From positions 1 through 16,231 of the forward strand of contig JBJXFG010000048.1 of assembly GCA_046154665.1 (NCBI GenBank): DNA of 16,231 nt. Reading direction: 5' to 3'. The stretch is from JAFLCM01 sp046154665 (GTDB lineage: Bacteria; Planctomycetota; Phycisphaerae; Phycisphaerales; UBA1924). The notes beneath the pieces were generated by a model. That model was given only the letters and a program-made list of their open reading frames with translations. It ran no database searches and was not told where the DNA came from. The position numbers and the translations under genes are program-made. Positions 13,937 to 16,231 of the stretch are shown here, in pieces. The first letter of the stretch is position 1. Every line of letters begins with the position of its first letter.

Positions 13937-14890
13937 TCATTTCAACACCCCCCGCGATCGCAGGTATTCGAGCATCAGCGTCTCCATCGCGATGTCGGAC
14001 GTGACCGTGATGTGGGTGATCTCACGCCGCGCGCAGAACAGCCGCAACTGGTCGCAGTACGCGGCGAGGTTCTGCTTGTAACGCTTCAGCAGCGGCGCGG
14101 AGATGGTGACCTCGGTGCGGTCGGCGTCCTCGACGTCCTTGAGGCGCAGGTCGCCGCCGAGTTCGGGGTTCACTTCCTGCGGGCTGAGCACCTGCAGGCA
14201 GACCAGGTCGTACCCGCGCCCGGCGAGATACCGCAGCCCCTGCTCGTAGCCCTCCTTGAACAGAAAATCCGAGAGCACGACCATCACGCCCTTGCCGGTC
14301 CGCGCCAGCGCGATGCGCTTGGCGGCCTCGGTGAACCGGCTTGCGCCGAGCGGTTCGAGATTGCACAGGAACGCGCCCATGTCAGCCGCGCGGCGTTTTC
14401 CTCGGAGATTCTTGATGCTGGAGAGCACGCCGCCGGACGACGCGCCCTTGCCATCTTCACCGGCAGCACGCTCGGCGATCGCCGTCAGCGACACGCGGTG
14501 CAGATTCGCCAGGCCCACCGAAGCGACGGACGCCGCCGCGCGCTGCAGGCAAAGGAACTTCTCCGGCTCGCCGCACGCCTGGCTCTCGGAGCAATCGATG
14601 ACGATGTGCAGCGAGAGATCCTCCTCTTCGAGGAACATCTTCATGAACAAGCGGTCGAGCCGCCCGAAGATGTTCCAGTCGATGCGCCGCAGATCGTCGC
14701 CGACGACGTACTGGCGGTGATCGGCGAACTCGATCGACTCGCCGCGGCGTTTCGAGCGCCGCTCACCCTTCATCCGCCCGAGGAAGACGCGGCGCGAGGC
14801 CACATCAAGCTGCGTCAGCCGCGCCATGAGCGGGCCGGGGAGCAGCTCGTCGAGCCGTGTCGGTCGGGTTGGAGTGGCGGTGCGGAGCAT
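13937..14890 (-). CDS. DUF58 domain protein
   Basis: A 317-residue soluble protein of the DUF58 family, which pairs with MoxR ATPases. The signature RQYVVGDDLRRIDWN is at about 59-73, preceded by a basic stretch (GERRSKRRGESIEFADH). A degenerate VWA-like metal motif D99-C-S101-E-S103 follows. The remainder has the alternating strands and helices of the VWA-like fold (VMVVLSDFLFKEG, LVCLQVLSPQEVNPEL). No membrane segment is seen, although several DUF58 proteins of other operons carry one. The last codons, gtgttgaaatga, are nearly repeated as gtgctgaaatga 17 bases on, where the second copy contains the ATG of the VWA gene. Confidence 0.9.
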   Translation of the reverse strand: MLRTATPTRPTRLDELLPGPLMARLTQLDVASRRVFLGRMKGERRSKRRGESIEFADHRQYVVGDDLRRIDWNIFGRLDRLFMKMFLEEEDLSLHIVIDCSESQACGEPEKFLCLQRAAASVASVGLANLHRVSLTAIAERAAGEDGKGASSGGVLSSIKNLRGKRRAADMGAFLCNLEPLGASRFTEAAKRIALARTGKGVMVVLSDFLFKEGYEQGLRYLAGRGYDLVCLQVLSPQEVNPELGGDLRLKDVEDADRTEVTISAPLLKRYKQNLAAYCDQLRLFCARREITHITVTSDIAMETLMLEYLRSRGVLK

Positions 14891-14897
14891 TCAGTCT

Positions 14898-14933
14898 GGC
14901 TTGGGGCTTGGGGCTTGGGGCTTGGGGCTTGGG
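14898..14933. repeat. Perfect GGCTTGG heptad tandem repeat inside the operon
   Basis: Five seven-base units of ggcttgg lie in the 52-base gap between the moxR and DUF58 genes. On the top strand, which is the template for this operon, there are four runs of GGGG separated by CTT: a textbook four-tract G-quadruplex pattern. The mRNA would carry the C-rich version immediately before the DUF58 start. Confidence 0.9.
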
Positions 14934-14942
14934 AGTTCTCGG

Positions 14943-15956
<1,014 letters not shown>

Positions 15957-15963
15957 GAGAAGG

Positions 15964-15969
15964 TCCTTT
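15964..15969 (-). promoter_or_regulatory. Ribosome binding site of the moxR gene
   Basis: aaagga on the minus strand, seven bases before the ATG at 15956. It supports this start. Confidence 0.65.
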
Positions 15970-15985
15970 CACCGGAAGGCGGATT

Positions 15986-16018
15986 CACCGCGGAGACGCG
16001 GAGCTCGCGGAGTTCGCG
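15986..16018. repeat. Quasi-tandem cgcggag repeat upstream of moxR
   Basis: caccgcggagacgcggagctcgcggagttcgc-type sequence: three cgcggag units at about 10-base spacing. Similar short quasi-tandem stretches occur between genes in several environmental phyla. The gtgccttcgtgcc stretch near 7880-7915 has the same style. Confidence 0.6.
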
Positions 16019-16135
16019 CATCAATGCAGGAGAGATGGAGAGAAGAAGAGGGAACGGGAGAAACAAGGGATCGTGATTGAGCATGGGAACAGGAGCAAGG
16101 CATGAGCACGAACGGCATCGGCCGCGGCGAGTGAC

Positions 16136-16219
16136 CGCGTGCGCACGCGTCGCTCGCCCGGAGGGCGCATGAGCTTTGCCAGGGGCGCGGCGAGCAACGC
16201 GAGCGAGCCCCGGGAAAGC
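16136..16219. repeat. Palindromes at the right edge of the window
   Basis: There is a perfect 14-base palindrome cgcgtgcgcacgcg (16136-16149). A triloop hairpin cgccc-gga-gggcg follows (16155-16167). A long hairpin spans 16173-16219, with gcttt/aaagc at the base and ggggc (16182-16186)/gcccc (16207-16211) above. The last may continue as part of an element cut by the window end. I see no gene in 15957-16231. Confidence 0.6.
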
Positions 16220-16231
16220 GGCTCGTCTGAC

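Overview
This window is GC-rich DNA that looks like a chromosomal segment of a planctomycete, most likely of the Phycisphaerae. This is inferred from the gene content: a DUF6677-type membrane protein, a short MoxR/DUF58/BatA-type operon, conserved small proteins of unknown function, and the style of intergenic repeats. No rRNA, tRNA, CRISPR or phage genes were seen.

Left part (1-5100). An IS1182-type insertion sequence (about 12-1539) has an intact transposase and sits inside a small palindrome. It is followed by a leftward D-2-hydroxyacid dehydrogenase and a divergent small single-span membrane protein. Next is a rightward PdeM-type metallophosphoesterase, bracketed by two paired-palindrome elements of the same architecture. 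A phosphotransferase of the APH/choline-kinase fold follows, preceded by a possible 20-codon ORF.

Middle part (5100-9650). A run of triloop palindromes lies between convergent genes. Then come two leftward small membrane-protein genes (one DUF6677-like) and a gene-free 600-base stretch holding a good promoter and a hairpin-rich leader for a very acidic small protein. A conserved basic/alpha-helical protein of unknown function follows, then a small antibiotic-biosynthesis-monooxygenase-like (ABM) protein flanked by a 78-base inverted repeat. The leftward bifunctional chorismate mutase/prephenate dehydratase gene pheA (phenylalanine synthesis) closes this part.

Right part (9650-16231). Two rightward polytopic membrane-protein genes of similar design face a leftward three-gene operon: moxR-type AAA+ ATPase, DUF58 protein, and a BatA-type von Willebrand A membrane protein. 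A second triloop-palindrome cluster separates the convergent gene sets. In this family of operons the ATPase acts as a chaperone-like partner of the VWA/DUF58 proteins at the membrane.

The most unusual content is intergenic. There are three repeat architectures: triloop palindromes with compensated stem changes, paired CACTG palindromes with an identical 29-base spacer, and G-rich heptad or quasi-tandem repeats. The insertion sequence splits one of the triloop palindromes at its loop.
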